Assembly: GCF_001269365.1 (NCBI RefSeq)
Contig: NZ_CXOM01000001.1
Span: 90-64,089, forward strand
Reading direction: 5' to 3'
Source of the DNA: Limnohabitans sp. Rim11
Lineage (GTDB): Bacteria > Pseudomonadota > Gammaproteobacteria > Burkholderiales > Burkholderiaceae_C
Length of the DNA: 64,000 nucleotides
Shown: piece by piece, positions 36,018 through 45,895 of the stretch
Position numbering within the stretch: position 1 is the stretch's first letter
How the letters are laid out: each line of letters opens with the position of its first letter
Program-made: the position numbers and the translations under genes
Notes under the pieces: model-generated
Seen by the model: the letters and a program-made list of their open reading frames with translations, nothing else
The model's database searches: none
Told to the model about the DNA's origin: nothing

Positions 36018-37640
36018 ATGAGCTTTGATTTCAGCACCCCTTATTCGTCGGCGCGTTTGCCCGTTTTTGCGCGCAACATTGTTTCTACGTCGCACCCTTT
36101 GGCCGCACAAGCTGGCCTCAGAATGATGCAGCAAGGTGGCAATGCCGTCGATGCGGCCATTGCAGCAGCGGCAGCCATGACCATTGTTGAACCCGTCAGC
36201 AATGGTTTGGGCTCAGACGCCTTTTGTATTTTGTGGGATGGTGAAAAGTTGCATGGCTTGAATGCATCAGGCCCCGCACCGCAAGCCTGGACGCCAGAAT
36301 ACTTCCATCAAAAATATGGCAAGGATTCGGTCAATCCACCCAAGCGCGGCTGGGACTCTGTCACAGTGCCAGGGGCTGTCAGTTCGTGGGTAGCTATGAG
36401 TGAGCGTTTTGGCAAATTGCCTTTTGCCGATTTGATGGCGCCTGCCATCGAAATTGCTGAACGTGGTTACTTGGTGCCTGTCGTGGTACAACAAAAATGG
36501 GATGCTGCCACGCCACTGCTTCAATCTTTGCCAGGCTTTGCTGAAAGCTTTTTGCCTTGGGGTCGTGCCCCCAATGTGGGTGAGTTGTTTCAATTCAAGG
36601 CCGCAGCCAAAGGCTTGAAGGCCATTGCCGAAACCAAAGGACGTGCTTTTTACGAAGGCGAAATTGCAGAAGCCTTGGTTCGTTTTTCTGATCTCCATGG
36701 CGGTGCTTTGACTTTGAAAGATTTGTCGCAGTACCGACCAGAATGGGTGGAGCCCATTGCCCAAAATTACCGTGGCTACACACTCCACGAAATTCCACCC
36801 AATGGCCAAGGCATTGCAGCCTTGATTGCCTTGGGTATTTTGGAGAATTTCGATTTGGCCAGTCTCAAGGTCGATGGGGTTGATTCTCAACATTTGCAAA
36901 TTGAGGCCATGAAACTGGCCTTCGCCGATGTGTACCGGTATGTCGCCGATCCCAAGCACATGGAAGTCACGCCAGCTCAAATGTTGGACACAGCCTACTT
37001 AAAAAGCCGTGCTCAGCTCATTGATATGAAAAAAGCGCAAGACTTCAAGGCAGGCAACCCGGTCAAGGGCGGCACCATTTACCTCACCACCGCCGACGAA
37101 AACGGCATGATGGTCAGCTTCATTCAAAGCAATTTCATGGGCTTTGGCTCGGGTGTGGTGGAGCCTACTTTTGGCGTCAGTTTGCAAAACCGCGGCTTTG
37201 GTTTCAGCACCGACGCCAAAGGCCTGAACCCTGCCAACTTGGTGGCACCTGGCAAGCGTCCTTTCCAAACCATCATTCCAGCTTTCCTGACTCAAAACGG
37301 TCAGCCCGTCATGAGCTATGGCGTGATGGGTGGCAACATGCAACCGCAAGGCCACATGCAGACTTTGGTGCGCATGCTCGATTACGGACAAAACCCACAA
37401 GCGGCTTGTGATGCACCTCGCTGGCGTTACAACACCGGCATGTCCATCAATGTGGAAGCCAATATGGACTCCAGCACGGTACAGGGCCTGAACGATTTGG
37501 GCCACGACTTGGAAGTCATCAACGACTCTTACCAAGATTTCGGAGCAGGTCAATTTATTTGGCGCATGGGTGACCCCAAGGTCCAAGGCTATTTGGCTGC
37601 ATCAGACCCCAGACGCGACGGCCAGGCGGCTGGCTTTTGA
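36018..37640 (+). CDS. Gamma-glutamyltransferase-family hydrolase, cytoplasmic type
   Basis: A 540-residue Ntn hydrolase precursor. GGNAVDAAIAAAAAMTIVEP near 36, GLGSDAFCILWDG near 62 and the maturation site GGTIYLTTADENGMMVSFIQ near 350 match the family; the threonine inside TIYLTT is the likely nucleophile after self-cleavage. A late FGSGVVEP and LQNRGFGF complete the pattern. No signal peptide is present, unlike periplasmic GGT, so it resembles YwrD-type or acylase-type members. It lies four bases after tctC and just before a DMT exporter, suggesting processing of an imported gamma-glutamyl or amide compound. Confidence 0.85.
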   Translation: MSFDFSTPYSSARLPVFARNIVSTSHPLAAQAGLRMMQQGGNAVDAAIAAAAAMTIVEPVSNGLGSDAFCILWDGEKLHGLNASGPAPQAWTPEYFHQKYGKDSVNPPKRGWDSVTVPGAVSSWVAMSERFGKLPFADLMAPAIEIAERGYLVPVVVQQKWDAATPLLQSLPGFAESFLPWGRAPNVGELFQFKAAAKGLKAIAETKGRAFYEGEIAEALVRFSDLHGGALTLKDLSQYRPEWVEPIAQNYRGYTLHEIPPNGQGIAALIALGILENFDLASLKVDGVDSQHLQIEAMKLAFADVYRYVADPKHMEVTPAQMLDTAYLKSRAQLIDMKKAQDFKAGNPVKGGTIYLTTADENGMMVSFIQSNFMGFGSGVVEPTFGVSLQNRGFGFSTDAKGLNPANLVAPGKRPFQTIIPAFLTQNGQPVMSYGVMGGNMQPQGHMQTLVRMLDYGQNPQAACDAPRWRYNTGMSINVEANMDSSTVQGLNDLGHDLEVINDSYQDFGAGQFIWRMGDPKVQGYLAASDPRRDGQAAGF

Positions 37641-38542
37641 CCCAAGCGCCAGTTTCTCGGTTCACCTCTGGGCTGCTGCTGGCTGCAGCAGGCTCCATCG
37701 CGTTCAGCGGTAAAGCCATCATTGTCAAACTTGCCTACCGACACGGTGTCGACGGTGTCACCTTGCTGATGTTTCGCATGTTGTTTGCCATGCCTTTTTT
37801 CTTGGCAATGGCTTGGTGGGCGGGGCGCGGCCAAGCGCCTCTGACTCGGCGTGATTGGTGGGGCGTGGTGGGCTTGGGCTTTTCTGGTTATTACCTGTCT
37901 AGCTTTCTTGATTTTTTAGGCCTGCAATACATCAGCGCGTCCTTAGAGCGCCTAATTTTGTACCTCAACCCTACCTTGGTCTTGGTGCTAGGCTGGGTCT
38001 TGTACAAAAGAAAAATCAGTTACCGACAAGGCCTTGCGATGGCTGTCAGCTACAGCGGCATGCTGCTGGTGTTTGGCCATGAAATTTCATTGGAGGGCGA
38101 CAACGTGGTGTTGGGCGCAACTTTGGTATTTTTGAGCGCTGCCACTTATGCCGTTTATTTGAGTTACAGCGGCCAGTTGGTTCAGCGCCTGGGCTCATTG
38201 CGCTTGGCAGGGCTGGCCACCACAGTGGCTTGTCTCTTGTGTATTCTTCAGTTTGCGCTGCTTATGCCTCTTTCTGCGCTTCATGTGGCACCCGAGGTCA
38301 TTGGTCTGTCTGTGTTGAATGCCACAGCTTGTACCGTGCTGCCTGTTCTGATGGTCATGATGGCCATCGAGCGCATTGGTGCTGGGCTGACTTCACAAGT
38401 TGGCATGATTGGCCCCATGTCAACACTGATCATGGGGGTTTTGTTTTTGAACGAAGCTCTGACAGTCTGGATTTTGGCGGGAACCGCCTTGGTTTTGGGT
38501 GGGGTCTTTTGGGTGACTCAGACACCCAAAGCGCTTAAATAA
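37637..38542 (+). CDS. EamA/DMT-family transporter
   Basis: A 301-residue membrane protein of ten predicted helices made of two EamA repeats. It is read from a TTG that overlaps the stop codon of the preceding gene (TTGA). No ATG lies early enough to leave the first helix (LLLAAAGSIAFSGKAIIVKLA) intact, so the TTG start is well supported. Members export amino acids, metabolites or take up small solutes; the substrate is unknown. Coupling to the glutamyltransferase-like gene suggests export or exchange of a product of that enzyme. Confidence 0.85.
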   Translation: MTQAPVSRFTSGLLLAAAGSIAFSGKAIIVKLAYRHGVDGVTLLMFRMLFAMPFFLAMAWWAGRGQAPLTRRDWWGVVGLGFSGYYLSSFLDFLGLQYISASLERLILYLNPTLVLVLGWVLYKRKISYRQGLAMAVSYSGMLLVFGHEISLEGDNVVLGATLVFLSAATYAVYLSYSGQLVQRLGSLRLAGLATTVACLLCILQFALLMPLSALHVAPEVIGLSVLNATACTVLPVLMVMMAIERIGAGLTSQVGMIGPMSTLIMGVLFLNEALTVWILAGTALVLGGVFWVTQTPKALK

Positions 38543-38579
38543 TTTTGTACATTTCATTGTCAACATTGAAGGAGTCAAC

Positions 38580-39377
38580 ATGGACTTAGGGATCAAAGGT
38601 AAATGGGCGCTGGTGGGTGGTGCTAGCAAGGGCCTGGGCTGGGGCTGCGCGCGCGCGTTGGCTTTAGAAGGCGTCAATGTGGTCATGGTGGCTCGCGGCG
38701 CCGAGGTCTTGAATAAGACCGTAGCCGATTTGCAAAAAGAAGCACCGGGCGTCAAGCTGATTGGCGTTGCAGCCGATATCACCACCGAGGCAGGCCGTGC
38801 AGCCTTGTTCTCAGCACCTGGTGGCCCAGGCAAAGACTTTGACATTGTGGTCACCAATGCAGGCGGTCCACCCCCTGGCGATTTTCGCAATTGGGACCGC
38901 GAAGCATGGATCAAAGCGGTCGATGCCAACATGCTCACTCCCATTGAACTGATCAAGGCCACCGTCGATGGCATGGCGGCGCGAGGCTTTGGCCGCATCG
39001 TCAACATCACGTCCAGTTCGGTCAAGTCGCCCATCGATATTTTGGGCCTGTCCAATGGCGCACGCAGTGGCCTCACAGGTTTTGTAGCGGGTGTAGCCCG
39101 TACCAAAATTGCAGCGCAAGGCGTCACCATCAACAACATCTTGCCCGGCAAGTTTGACACCGACCGCATTCGCACCACCGTGGAGGCTGCTGCACAAAAG
39201 AGCGGCAAAACAGTTGCCGAGATTCGGGCGCAACAACAATCCCAAATTCCTGCGCTAAGGTACGGAACGCCTGAAGAATTTGGCGCTTTGTGTGCCTTCA
39301 TTTGTAGTCAGCAAGCGTCCTACATCACCGGTCAAAACTTGTTGACCGATGGCGGTGCTTACCCAGGCACTTACTGA
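38580..39377 (+). CDS. SDR-family protein lacking the catalytic tyrosine
   Basis: A 265-residue Rossmann protein with cofactor motif GGASKGLGWGCARA (residues 13-26), a TNAGGPPPG block (92-100) and NITSSSVKSP (143-151). Where classical SDRs have YxxxK, this protein reads LSNGARSGLTG (157-167), so the tyrosine is absent. This pattern is known from a divergent beta-ketoacyl-ACP-reductase-like group whose activities are poorly defined. A ribosome site AAGGAG precedes the ATG. It follows the DMT gene by 37 bases. Confidence 0.85.
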   Translation: MDLGIKGKWALVGGASKGLGWGCARALALEGVNVVMVARGAEVLNKTVADLQKEAPGVKLIGVAADITTEAGRAALFSAPGGPGKDFDIVVTNAGGPPPGDFRNWDREAWIKAVDANMLTPIELIKATVDGMAARGFGRIVNITSSSVKSPIDILGLSNGARSGLTGFVAGVARTKIAAQGVTINNILPGKFDTDRIRTTVEAAAQKSGKTVAEIRAQQQSQIPALRYGTPEEFGALCAFICSQQASYITGQNLLTDGGAYPGTY

Positions 39378-39384
39378 TAGTTGC

Positions 39385-40290
39385 TTAAGTGGGGCGGCGT
39401 GATGAGACCAAAATGCCGCTCACAATTAAAGCAAACGCCAAGGCGTGATAGGCCTTGGGCAAATCGCCCAAGAACACGCTGGACATGATGGCGGCAAACA
39501 GCGGCGTGAGGTTGGAAAAAAATCCCGCCACCGCCGGTCCTGCTGTTTGCACGCCCAAACCCCAGCATCGATAAGCCAATACGGCAGGCCCCACCGAGAC
39601 AAACGCCAGCGCAGCAAACAGCGGTGGCCCCCAGACAATGTGCGCATCGGTCAAAGCCCACTCTGCACCGGTAAACATGCCGGCCCACCCCAAACCGAAG
39701 ATGACTTGGGCCATCAGAAACATGGCCCAGTTGTTGCGTATTTCATCGGGTTCATTGCGCTGCGTTAACAGCCAGCTGTAGAGCGCCCAACAGGCGGTGG
39801 CCAATAAGATGTAAATGTCACCCACTACAAAACTGACTTGCATCAGCTGCTGAAAATCGCCGCGTGACAAAACCACCACCACGCCGGCAATCGAGAGTGC
39901 TGCGCCTAGCCACTGCGCAGGCCTGACAGGTGTTTTGAAAAACACAGCGCCCATGGCCAGCATAAAGACGGGCGTACTGCCTGCCACCAAAGTCACATTG
40001 AGAGGGGTAGAGGTTTGAAGCGCCAAATACTGAAGTGCGTTGTAGCAACCGACGCCTAACAAACTCAAGATGGCAAAACGCCGCCATGAGGCCCACAAGG
40101 GACTGCTGGCTTTAAGCAGTTTGCCAGCCAGGGGCAATAAGATAAAAAACGCAATCAGCCATCGCAAAAAATTGAGGGTAATAGGGGGAACCAAATCACT
40201 GACCAATCGGCCAACCACTGCATTGCCTGCCCATAGCAGTGGGGGCACGGTTAGCAACAAGGCCGTACCCGGCGAGAGTTTTTGTGTCAT
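39385..40290 (-). CDS. EamA/DMT-family transporter
   Basis: A 301-residue, ten-helix DMT protein with two EamA halves. The N-terminal LLLTVPPLLWAGNAVVGRLV and the second-half start SFVVGDIYILLATACWALYSWL are characteristic. It converges with the SDR gene (seven-base gap) and is divergent from the quinone oxidoreductase gene. It is clearly different from the DMT protein at 37637-38542. Substrate unknown. Confidence 0.88.
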   Translation of the reverse strand: MTQKLSPGTALLLTVPPLLWAGNAVVGRLVSDLVPPITLNFLRWLIAFFILLPLAGKLLKASSPLWASWRRFAILSLLGVGCYNALQYLALQTSTPLNVTLVAGSTPVFMLAMGAVFFKTPVRPAQWLGAALSIAGVVVVLSRGDFQQLMQVSFVVGDIYILLATACWALYSWLLTQRNEPDEIRNNWAMFLMAQVIFGLGWAGMFTGAEWALTDAHIVWGPPLFAALAFVSVGPAVLAYRCWGLGVQTAGPAVAGFFSNLTPLFAAIMSSVFLGDLPKAYHALAFALIVSGILVSSRRPT

Positions 40291-40404
40291 GCCGGCGACT
40301 TTAACGCCATCTGCTTAACTTGGCTGTCGCACAGGGCAACGCTTTTCGTGGCAAAGTCTAGGGTGTCCTGATTTCTATTGACGAACTTTCTTTCGGAGAC
40401 TTTC

Positions 40405-41388
40405 ATGAGCTTAGCCGTCCAAATCGACCAACACGGTGGTCCAGAACAACTCAAATTGGTGGATGTCACAGTAGGCCAACCCGGCCCCGGTGAAATTCGC
40501 ATTCGCCACAAAGCCATTGGCCTTAACTTCATTGACGTGTACCAGCGCAGTGGCCTGTATAGCTTGCCCATGCCCCTCAAATTGGGCATGGAAGCCTCTG
40601 GCATTGTGGAAGCCGTGGGCGAGGGCGTCACACACCTCAAGGTGGGCGACCGTGCTGCCTATGCCAGCCAGCCCCCAGGCAGCTACTGCGAAGAACGCGT
40701 CATGCCGGCCAAGTGCGTTTGTAAATTGCCAGACGACATCTCTTTTGAAACTGGCGCCGCCATGATGCTCAAGGGTTTGACGGCCCAATACCTGCTCATG
40801 AAAACGCGCCCTACAGAAGGCCTGCAAGCTGGCGACCACGTGTTGTTCCATGCAGCTGCGGGTGGTGTCGGCCTCATTGCATGCCAATGGGGTAAGGCCT
40901 TGGGCTTCCGCATGATCGGTACAGCGGGCTCAGATGCCAAATGCCAATTGGCCGTTGCCAATGGCGCAGAGCACTGCATCAACTACAGCACCGATGATTT
41001 CTTGGCCCGCGTCAAAGAGATCACGGGTGGCAAAGGCTTGAAAGTGGTTTATGACTCAGTGGGCAAAGACACTTGGGACAAATCACTTGACTGCTTGCGC
41101 CCCTTCGGCTTGATGGCCACCTTTGGCAATGCTTCTGGTGCTGTACCGCCCTTTGCGCCTGGTGTGTTGGGCGTTAAAGGTTCTTTGTATGTCACCCGCC
41201 AAACCTTGTTCAGCCACATCACGACGCGCGAAAGCACGCAAGCCATGGCCGACGATTTGTTTGCCGTGGTGCAAAGCGGCAAGGTCAAAATCCACATTGA
41301 TCAAACCTTCCCCTTGGCACAAGTGCAAGAAGCTCACAAGGCTTTGGAAGCCCGCAAGACAACGGGTTGCACCATCCTCACGCTTTAA
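40405..41388 (+). CDS. qorA: NADPH:quinone oxidoreductase (zeta-crystallin-like MDR)
   Basis: A 327-residue zinc-free medium-chain reductase that reduces quinones with NADPH. The N-terminal ALAVQ-like start, YQRSGLYSLPMPLKLGMEASG (in two parts near 46 and 58), the nucleotide motif HAAAGGVGLIACQWGKALG (about 149) and VVYDSVGKDTW (about 214) are typical of QorA. No zinc-binding cysteines are seen. The start follows CGGAG; an ATG nine codons earlier is less likely. A strong terminator follows. Confidence 0.9.
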   Translation: MSLAVQIDQHGGPEQLKLVDVTVGQPGPGEIRIRHKAIGLNFIDVYQRSGLYSLPMPLKLGMEASGIVEAVGEGVTHLKVGDRAAYASQPPGSYCEERVMPAKCVCKLPDDISFETGAAMMLKGLTAQYLLMKTRPTEGLQAGDHVLFHAAAGGVGLIACQWGKALGFRMIGTAGSDAKCQLAVANGAEHCINYSTDDFLARVKEITGGKGLKVVYDSVGKDTWDKSLDCLRPFGLMATFGNASGAVPPFAPGVLGVKGSLYVTRQTLFSHITTRESTQAMADDLFAVVQSGKVKIHIDQTFPLAQVQEAHKALEARKTTGCTILTL

Positions 41389-41426
41389 TCCAGAGACTTT
41401 CTCTAAAGAAATTTGTCTTGGAGAAC

Positions 41427-41457
41427 AAAAAGGGTACTTCGATGAGTGCCCTTTTTT
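41427..41457. terminator. Bidirectional terminator between quinone reductase and lspA
   Basis: An A-rich 12-base stem (AAAAAGGGTACT with AGTGCCCTTTTT, one G-T pair) with a 6-base loop and T tail. It can serve the plus-strand reductase gene and, by its A-T symmetry, the minus-strand lspA operon. Confidence 0.85.
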
Positions 41458-41473
41458 CTTGCCTAATTAATTT

Positions 41474-41977
41474 TCACTTACCGCGGCGCACTCGAAGCAA
41501 TTCGTCCAGTATCAAAAGCGCGGCACCCACAGAAATAGCACTGTCGGCCACATTGAAAGCAGGGAAGTGCCACGTGCCGTAATAGAAGTCCAAGAAGTCA
41601 ATCACGTGGCTGTAAATCACGCGGTCAATCACATTGCCCACGGCACCACCTAGCAGCAAAGACAAAGCCAAGCAGAACAAGGTTTGGCCTGTGTGCATTT
41701 TGAGAAGATAGACCATCACACCAGCAGCCACCACACCCAGTCCTGTAAAGAACCAGCGCTGCCAGCCGCCTGCATCTGCCAAGAAAGAAAACGCTGCGCC
41801 CGGGTTATGGACCCTGACCAAATTGAAATAAGACGTGATGGGCAATGTCTCACCCAACTGAAACGCGCCTACCACCGCAATTTTGGAGAGCTGGTCGACT
41901 AGCAGGGTGATGAGCGCAATGCCCAACCACAGCCACACGCCAGCGCCTGATTTAAAGGCAGTCTTTGTTTTGGCCAT
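41474..41977 (-). CDS. lspA: Lipoprotein signal peptidase II
   Basis: A 167-residue inner-membrane aspartic protease with four helices that cleaves prolipoprotein signal peptides. The catalytic aspartates lie in [15 protein letters not shown] (about 114) and [11 protein letters not shown] (about 139). It follows ileS by five bases in the usual ribF-ileS-lspA order. Confidence 0.95.
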   Translation of the reverse strand: MAKTKTAFKSGAGVWLWLGIALITLLVDQLSKIAVVGAFQLGETLPITSYFNLVRVHNPGAAFSFLADAGGWQRWFFTGLGVVAAGVMVYLLKMHTGQTLFCLALSLLLGGAVGNVIDRVIYSHVIDFLDFYYGTWHFPAFNVADSAISVGAALLILDELLRVRRGK

Positions 41978-41982
41978 CTTGC

Positions 41983-44847
41983 TTAAGCGAACAAACGCTT
42001 TTCACCCGCGCCATGCAGGTTGCTGTCGCAACGTCCGCAGAGTGTGGGGTGCGCTGGATTCACACCCACGTCAGGGGCGTAATGCCAGCAGCGCTCGCAT
42101 TTGGTGTCTTGGCTCACAGCCACTTTGGCCACCAGGCTGTCGCCGGCTTCCAAGTTGAGTTGTGAGGTGATGAACACAAACTTAAGGTCATTGCCCAGAC
42201 TAGCCAACAAGGCGTGGTCTTCAGGGCCCGCTTGCAACGTGACGGAAGCCTGCAAAGATGCACCCACCTTGCCATCTGCGCGCAAGGCTTCGATGTCTTT
42301 GTTGACCTGATCGCGAATTTCGCGAATGCGGGCCCACTTGGCCAACAGCGCTTCATTGGGTGTGCCCAAATCGCTGAAGGTTTCCATGAAGATCGACTCA
42401 GAACTGCCAAAGGTTTGCCAAGCTTCTTCGGCCGTAAAGCTCAAGAACGGCGCCATCAAGCGCAACATGGCATGCGTGGTGCGATAGAGCACCGTTTGTG
42501 CAGAGCGACGTGCCAATGATTTAGGCGCGCTGGTGTAGAGGCGGTCTTTGAGCACGTCCAAATAGAACGCGCCCAAATCTTCAGAGCAATACACCTGCAA
42601 CTTGGATACCACGGGGTGGAACTCGTACACCTTGAAGTGCGCCAAGATGTCGGCTTGCAATTGCGCGACACGGCTTAAAGCAAAGCGATCAATTTCTAAC
42701 AAGTCGGCATCGGCCACGGCATCTTTGGCAGGGTCAAAGTCGCTCACGTTGGCCAGCAAGAAACGCAAGGTGTTGCGAATGCGGCGATAGGCATCCACCA
42801 CACGCGCCAAAATTTTGTCGTCGATGTTGAGGTCGCCAGAGTAGTCGGTCGAGGCCACCCACAAGCGCACAATTTCTGCGCCCATTTTGTCGCTGATCTC
42901 TTGGGGTGCCACCACATTGCCCAAGCTCTTGCTCATCTTGCGGCCTTGGCCATCGGTGGCAAAGCCGTGGGTTAGCAAGCCCTTGTAGGGCGCGCGATCG
43001 TAGAGTGCACAACCGAGCAGCAAGGAGCTGTGGAACCAGCCGCGGTGTTGGTCATGGCCTTCCAAATACAGGTCGGCTTCTGGGCCCGCGTCGTGGAAGG
43101 GGTTGCGATCGTATGCATCTTTGTGACTGCCGCGCAGCACGTGTTGGAAGGTAGAACCAGAGTCAAACCACACTTCCAAAATGTCAGTGCTCTTGGTGTA
43201 GTTGGGGGCATCGGCGGCGCCCAAAATTTCTTCTACCGTGACGCGGCTCCAAGCTTCAATGCCGCCTTGTTCAACGATGTTGGCCGCTTGGTCCAAGATC
43301 TCCATAGTGCGAGGATGCAACTCGCCAGAGTCTTTGTGCAAGAAGAAGGGCACAGGCACGCCCCAGCTGCGCTGACGTGAAATGCACCAGTCAGGGCGAT
43401 TGGCAATCATGTCGCGCAAACGCGTCTTGCCGTTTTCTGGATAGAAATTGGTTTGGTCGATGGCATCGAGTGCCAACTGACGCAAGGTCTTGGGGGCTTT
43501 GTCTTTGGTGAAGACGCCAGGGCCTTCGTCCATTCGCACAAACCACTGCGCCGCCGCGCGGTAAATGACCGGCGTCTTGTGGCGCCAGCAGTGCGGGTAG
43601 CTGTGGGTGATGCCGTAAGTGGCCATCAAGCGATTGCTCTCACCCAACACTTCGATGATGCGAGGGCAGGCTTTCCAAATGTTCATGCCACCAAACAGGG
43701 GCAGTTCTTCTGCGTAGCTGCCGTTGCCTTGAACGGGGTTCAGGATGTCGTCATAAGCCAAGCCATTGGCCACGCAAGAGTTAAAGTCATCTACGCCATA
43801 TGCAGGCGCAGAGTGAACGACGCCGGTACCGTCTTGTGCGCTGACGTATTCAGCCACATAGACCGGTGAGAAGCGTTTGTAGCCTTCGTGCACGTCGTAC
43901 AAAGGATGCTTGAAATTCAAGCCGCCCAATTTGTCGCCCGTGGTGGTGGCCACCACTTGGCCTTCCAACTTGTAGCGCTCTAAACATTTTTCGACCAAGG
44001 ATTCAGCCAAGACCAACAAACCTTTGTCGGTGTTGACTAAGGCGTAAACCAATTCGGGGTTGACGTTCAAAGCTTGGTTGGCGGGCAGGGTCCAGGCAGT
44101 GGTGGTCCAGATGACTGCGAAGGCAGACTTGGGTGCACTTTCTTGTCCGGGCAAAGCAGCCAAGCCAAATGCCTTGGCCACGGCAGTGTTGTCAGCGGCT
44201 TCAAAGGCCACATCGAGGGTATCGCTCTTTTTGTCGGCGTATTCAATTTCAAATTCGGCCAAAGAGGAGCCGCAATCGAAGCACCAGTAAACGGGCTTTA
44301 AACCGCGGTAGACAAAGCCGCGTTCAATGACGCGTTTGAAGGCGCGGATTTCACCGGCCTCATTGGCAAAGTCCATGGTGCGATAAGGACGTTCCCAATC
44401 ACCCAGCACGCCCAAACGTTTGAAGTCTTCGCGCTGTTGGTCGATTTGTTCGGTGGCAAAGGCGCGGCTCTTGGCCTGCATGTCATCGCGGCTGAGTTTG
44501 CGACCATGCAATTTTTCAATGGCGTTTTCAATGGGCAAACCGTGGCAGTCCCAACCTGGAATGTATTGCGCGTCAAAGCCTGCCAATTGCTTGGACTTGA
44601 CGATCATGTCTTTGAGCACTTTGTTGAGCGCGTGACCAATGTGCAATTTGCCATTGGCGTAAGGGGGGCCGTCGTGCAACACGAACAATGGCGCACCTTT
44701 GCGGGCTACACGCAGTTTTTTGTAAAGGCCTTGGTCGCTCCAGGCTTTGGCCCAGGCGGGCTCACGCTTGGGCAAGTCGCCGCGCATCGCAAAGGCGGTG
44801 TCGGGCATGTTCAGGGTGGCACGGTAATTTGTTTTTTGTTCGGACAT
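41983..44847 (-). CDS. ileS: Isoleucyl-tRNA synthetase
   Basis: A class I synthetase of 954 residues that charges tRNA-Ile. The HIGH motif is residues 69-72 in [12 protein letters not shown], and KMSKS is in [10 protein letters not shown] (about 620). A CP1 editing domain lies between. The C-terminal zinc site [10 protein letters not shown] with [11 protein letters not shown] is complete, marking the bacterial type. It is co-oriented with ribF (42 bases upstream) and lspA. Confidence 0.98.
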   Translation of the reverse strand: MSEQKTNYRATLNMPDTAFAMRGDLPKREPAWAKAWSDQGLYKKLRVARKGAPLFVLHDGPPYANGKLHIGHALNKVLKDMIVKSKQLAGFDAQYIPGWDCHGLPIENAIEKLHGRKLSRDDMQAKSRAFATEQIDQQREDFKRLGVLGDWERPYRTMDFANEAGEIRAFKRVIERGFVYRGLKPVYWCFDCGSSLAEFEIEYADKKSDTLDVAFEAADNTAVAKAFGLAALPGQESAPKSAFAVIWTTTAWTLPANQALNVNPELVYALVNTDKGLLVLAESLVEKCLERYKLEGQVVATTTGDKLGGLNFKHPLYDVHEGYKRFSPVYVAEYVSAQDGTGVVHSAPAYGVDDFNSCVANGLAYDDILNPVQGNGSYAEELPLFGGMNIWKACPRIIEVLGESNRLMATYGITHSYPHCWRHKTPVIYRAAAQWFVRMDEGPGVFTKDKAPKTLRQLALDAIDQTNFYPENGKTRLRDMIANRPDWCISRQRSWGVPVPFFLHKDSGELHPRTMEILDQAANIVEQGGIEAWSRVTVEEILGAADAPNYTKSTDILEVWFDSGSTFQHVLRGSHKDAYDRNPFHDAGPEADLYLEGHDQHRGWFHSSLLLGCALYDRAPYKGLLTHGFATDGQGRKMSKSLGNVVAPQEISDKMGAEIVRLWVASTDYSGDLNIDDKILARVVDAYRRIRNTLRFLLANVSDFDPAKDAVADADLLEIDRFALSRVAQLQADILAHFKVYEFHPVVSKLQVYCSEDLGAFYLDVLKDRLYTSAPKSLARRSAQTVLYRTTHAMLRLMAPFLSFTAEEAWQTFGSSESIFMETFSDLGTPNEALLAKWARIREIRDQVNKDIEALRADGKVGASLQASVTLQAGPEDHALLASLGNDLKFVFITSQLNLEAGDSLVAKVAVSQDTKCERCWHYAPDVGVNPAHPTLCGRCDSNLHGAGEKRLFA

Positions 44848-44889
44848 TGTTCAAAGCGACACGGTTAGGGCGTGAGCCCTTTTGCAAAA

Positions 44890-45894
44890 TTAGACAGATC
44901 GTTTTGCAAAAAATTCACGCGCATCATCGCAGTCCTTGGTAATGCCCAAAGTGAGGGCTTCCAAGCTGTCGTACTTGAGTTCGTCGTGTAACTTGTGCAG
45001 CAGATCAACTCGGATGATTTTACCGTAGCCACCCTCGGCTCCAATGCTGGCCGGCCAATGAAGGCAATGGGTTTCAAGCAGAACGCGGCCGCCGTTCACA
45101 TCGTTAGGGTCCAAAGAGGGGCGAATGCCCAAATTGGCCACACCTGGCAGGGGTTCAGGCGTTAAACCATGTACTTCAACGTTAAAAATACCGCTGGCCG
45201 CTGGTTTCCAGTGGCTAAAGCGCAAATTGAGGGTTCTGAAGCCGTCTTCTGCACCTTCTTGAGAGGCACCCAAGCCGCGGCCCAGTTTGCGGCCATGCAC
45301 CACATGGCCGCTGATGCTGTAGGGGCGGCCCAGCAGGCGAGCCACACCCTCCATGTCGCCTCGGGCGAGGGCATCTCGCACGGCAGAGCTTGAAACCCTC
45401 AGGCCATGCACTTCGTAGCTGTTCATGCGGGCCACGTCAAAGCCTTGCTGTTGGCCTGCGGCGTCCAGCATGGCGTAGTCGCCTGCACGCTTGGCGCCAA
45501 AGCGAAAATCGTCGCCCACCAGCAAGTACTTCACGCCCAAGCCCTTGACCAAAACCTGCTGAATGAAGTCTTCAGGGGTTTGGCTGGCCAAGCGTTCGTC
45601 AAAAGGCAGCACCACCACTTGGTCAATACCGCAACGCTCAAGCTCTAGCAATTTGTCGCGCAGCGTGGCAATGCGGGCTGGCGCCAACTCAGGCTTGTTG
45701 TGCAGCTTGGCAAAAAAATCGCGAGGATGCGGCTCGAAAGTCATGACGCAGCTGGGTACACCGCGATGCGCCGCTTCATTTTTTAAGAGCGCAAGCATGG
45801 CCTGGTGGCCGCGGTGGACACCGTCAAAATTACCAATCGTCAGGGCGCACTGAGCAGCCCTGTCGGGATGGTTAAAACCGCGAAAGACCTTCAT
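44890..45894 (-). CDS. ribF: Bifunctional riboflavin kinase/FAD synthetase
   Basis: A 334-residue enzyme making FMN and FAD. The N-terminal adenylyltransferase has GNFDGVHRGHQAML (about 21) and SSSAVRDALARGD (about 160). The C-terminal flavokinase carries RPYSISGHVVHGRKLGRGLG (about 178). The chosen ATG begins MKVFRGFNHPD; a longer frame overlaps the acyl-CoA dehydrogenase gene. Only one base separates it from that gene. Confidence 0.96.
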   Translation of the reverse strand: MKVFRGFNHPDRAAQCALTIGNFDGVHRGHQAMLALLKNEAAHRGVPSCVMTFEPHPRDFFAKLHNKPELAPARIATLRDKLLELERCGIDQVVVLPFDERLASQTPEDFIQQVLVKGLGVKYLLVGDDFRFGAKRAGDYAMLDAAGQQQGFDVARMNSYEVHGLRVSSSAVRDALARGDMEGVARLLGRPYSISGHVVHGRKLGRGLGASQEGAEDGFRTLNLRFSHWKPAASGIFNVEVHGLTPEPLPGVANLGIRPSLDPNDVNGGRVLLETHCLHWPASIGAEGGYGKIIRVDLLHKLHDELKYDSLEALTLGITKDCDDAREFFAKRSV

Positions 45895-45895
45895 C

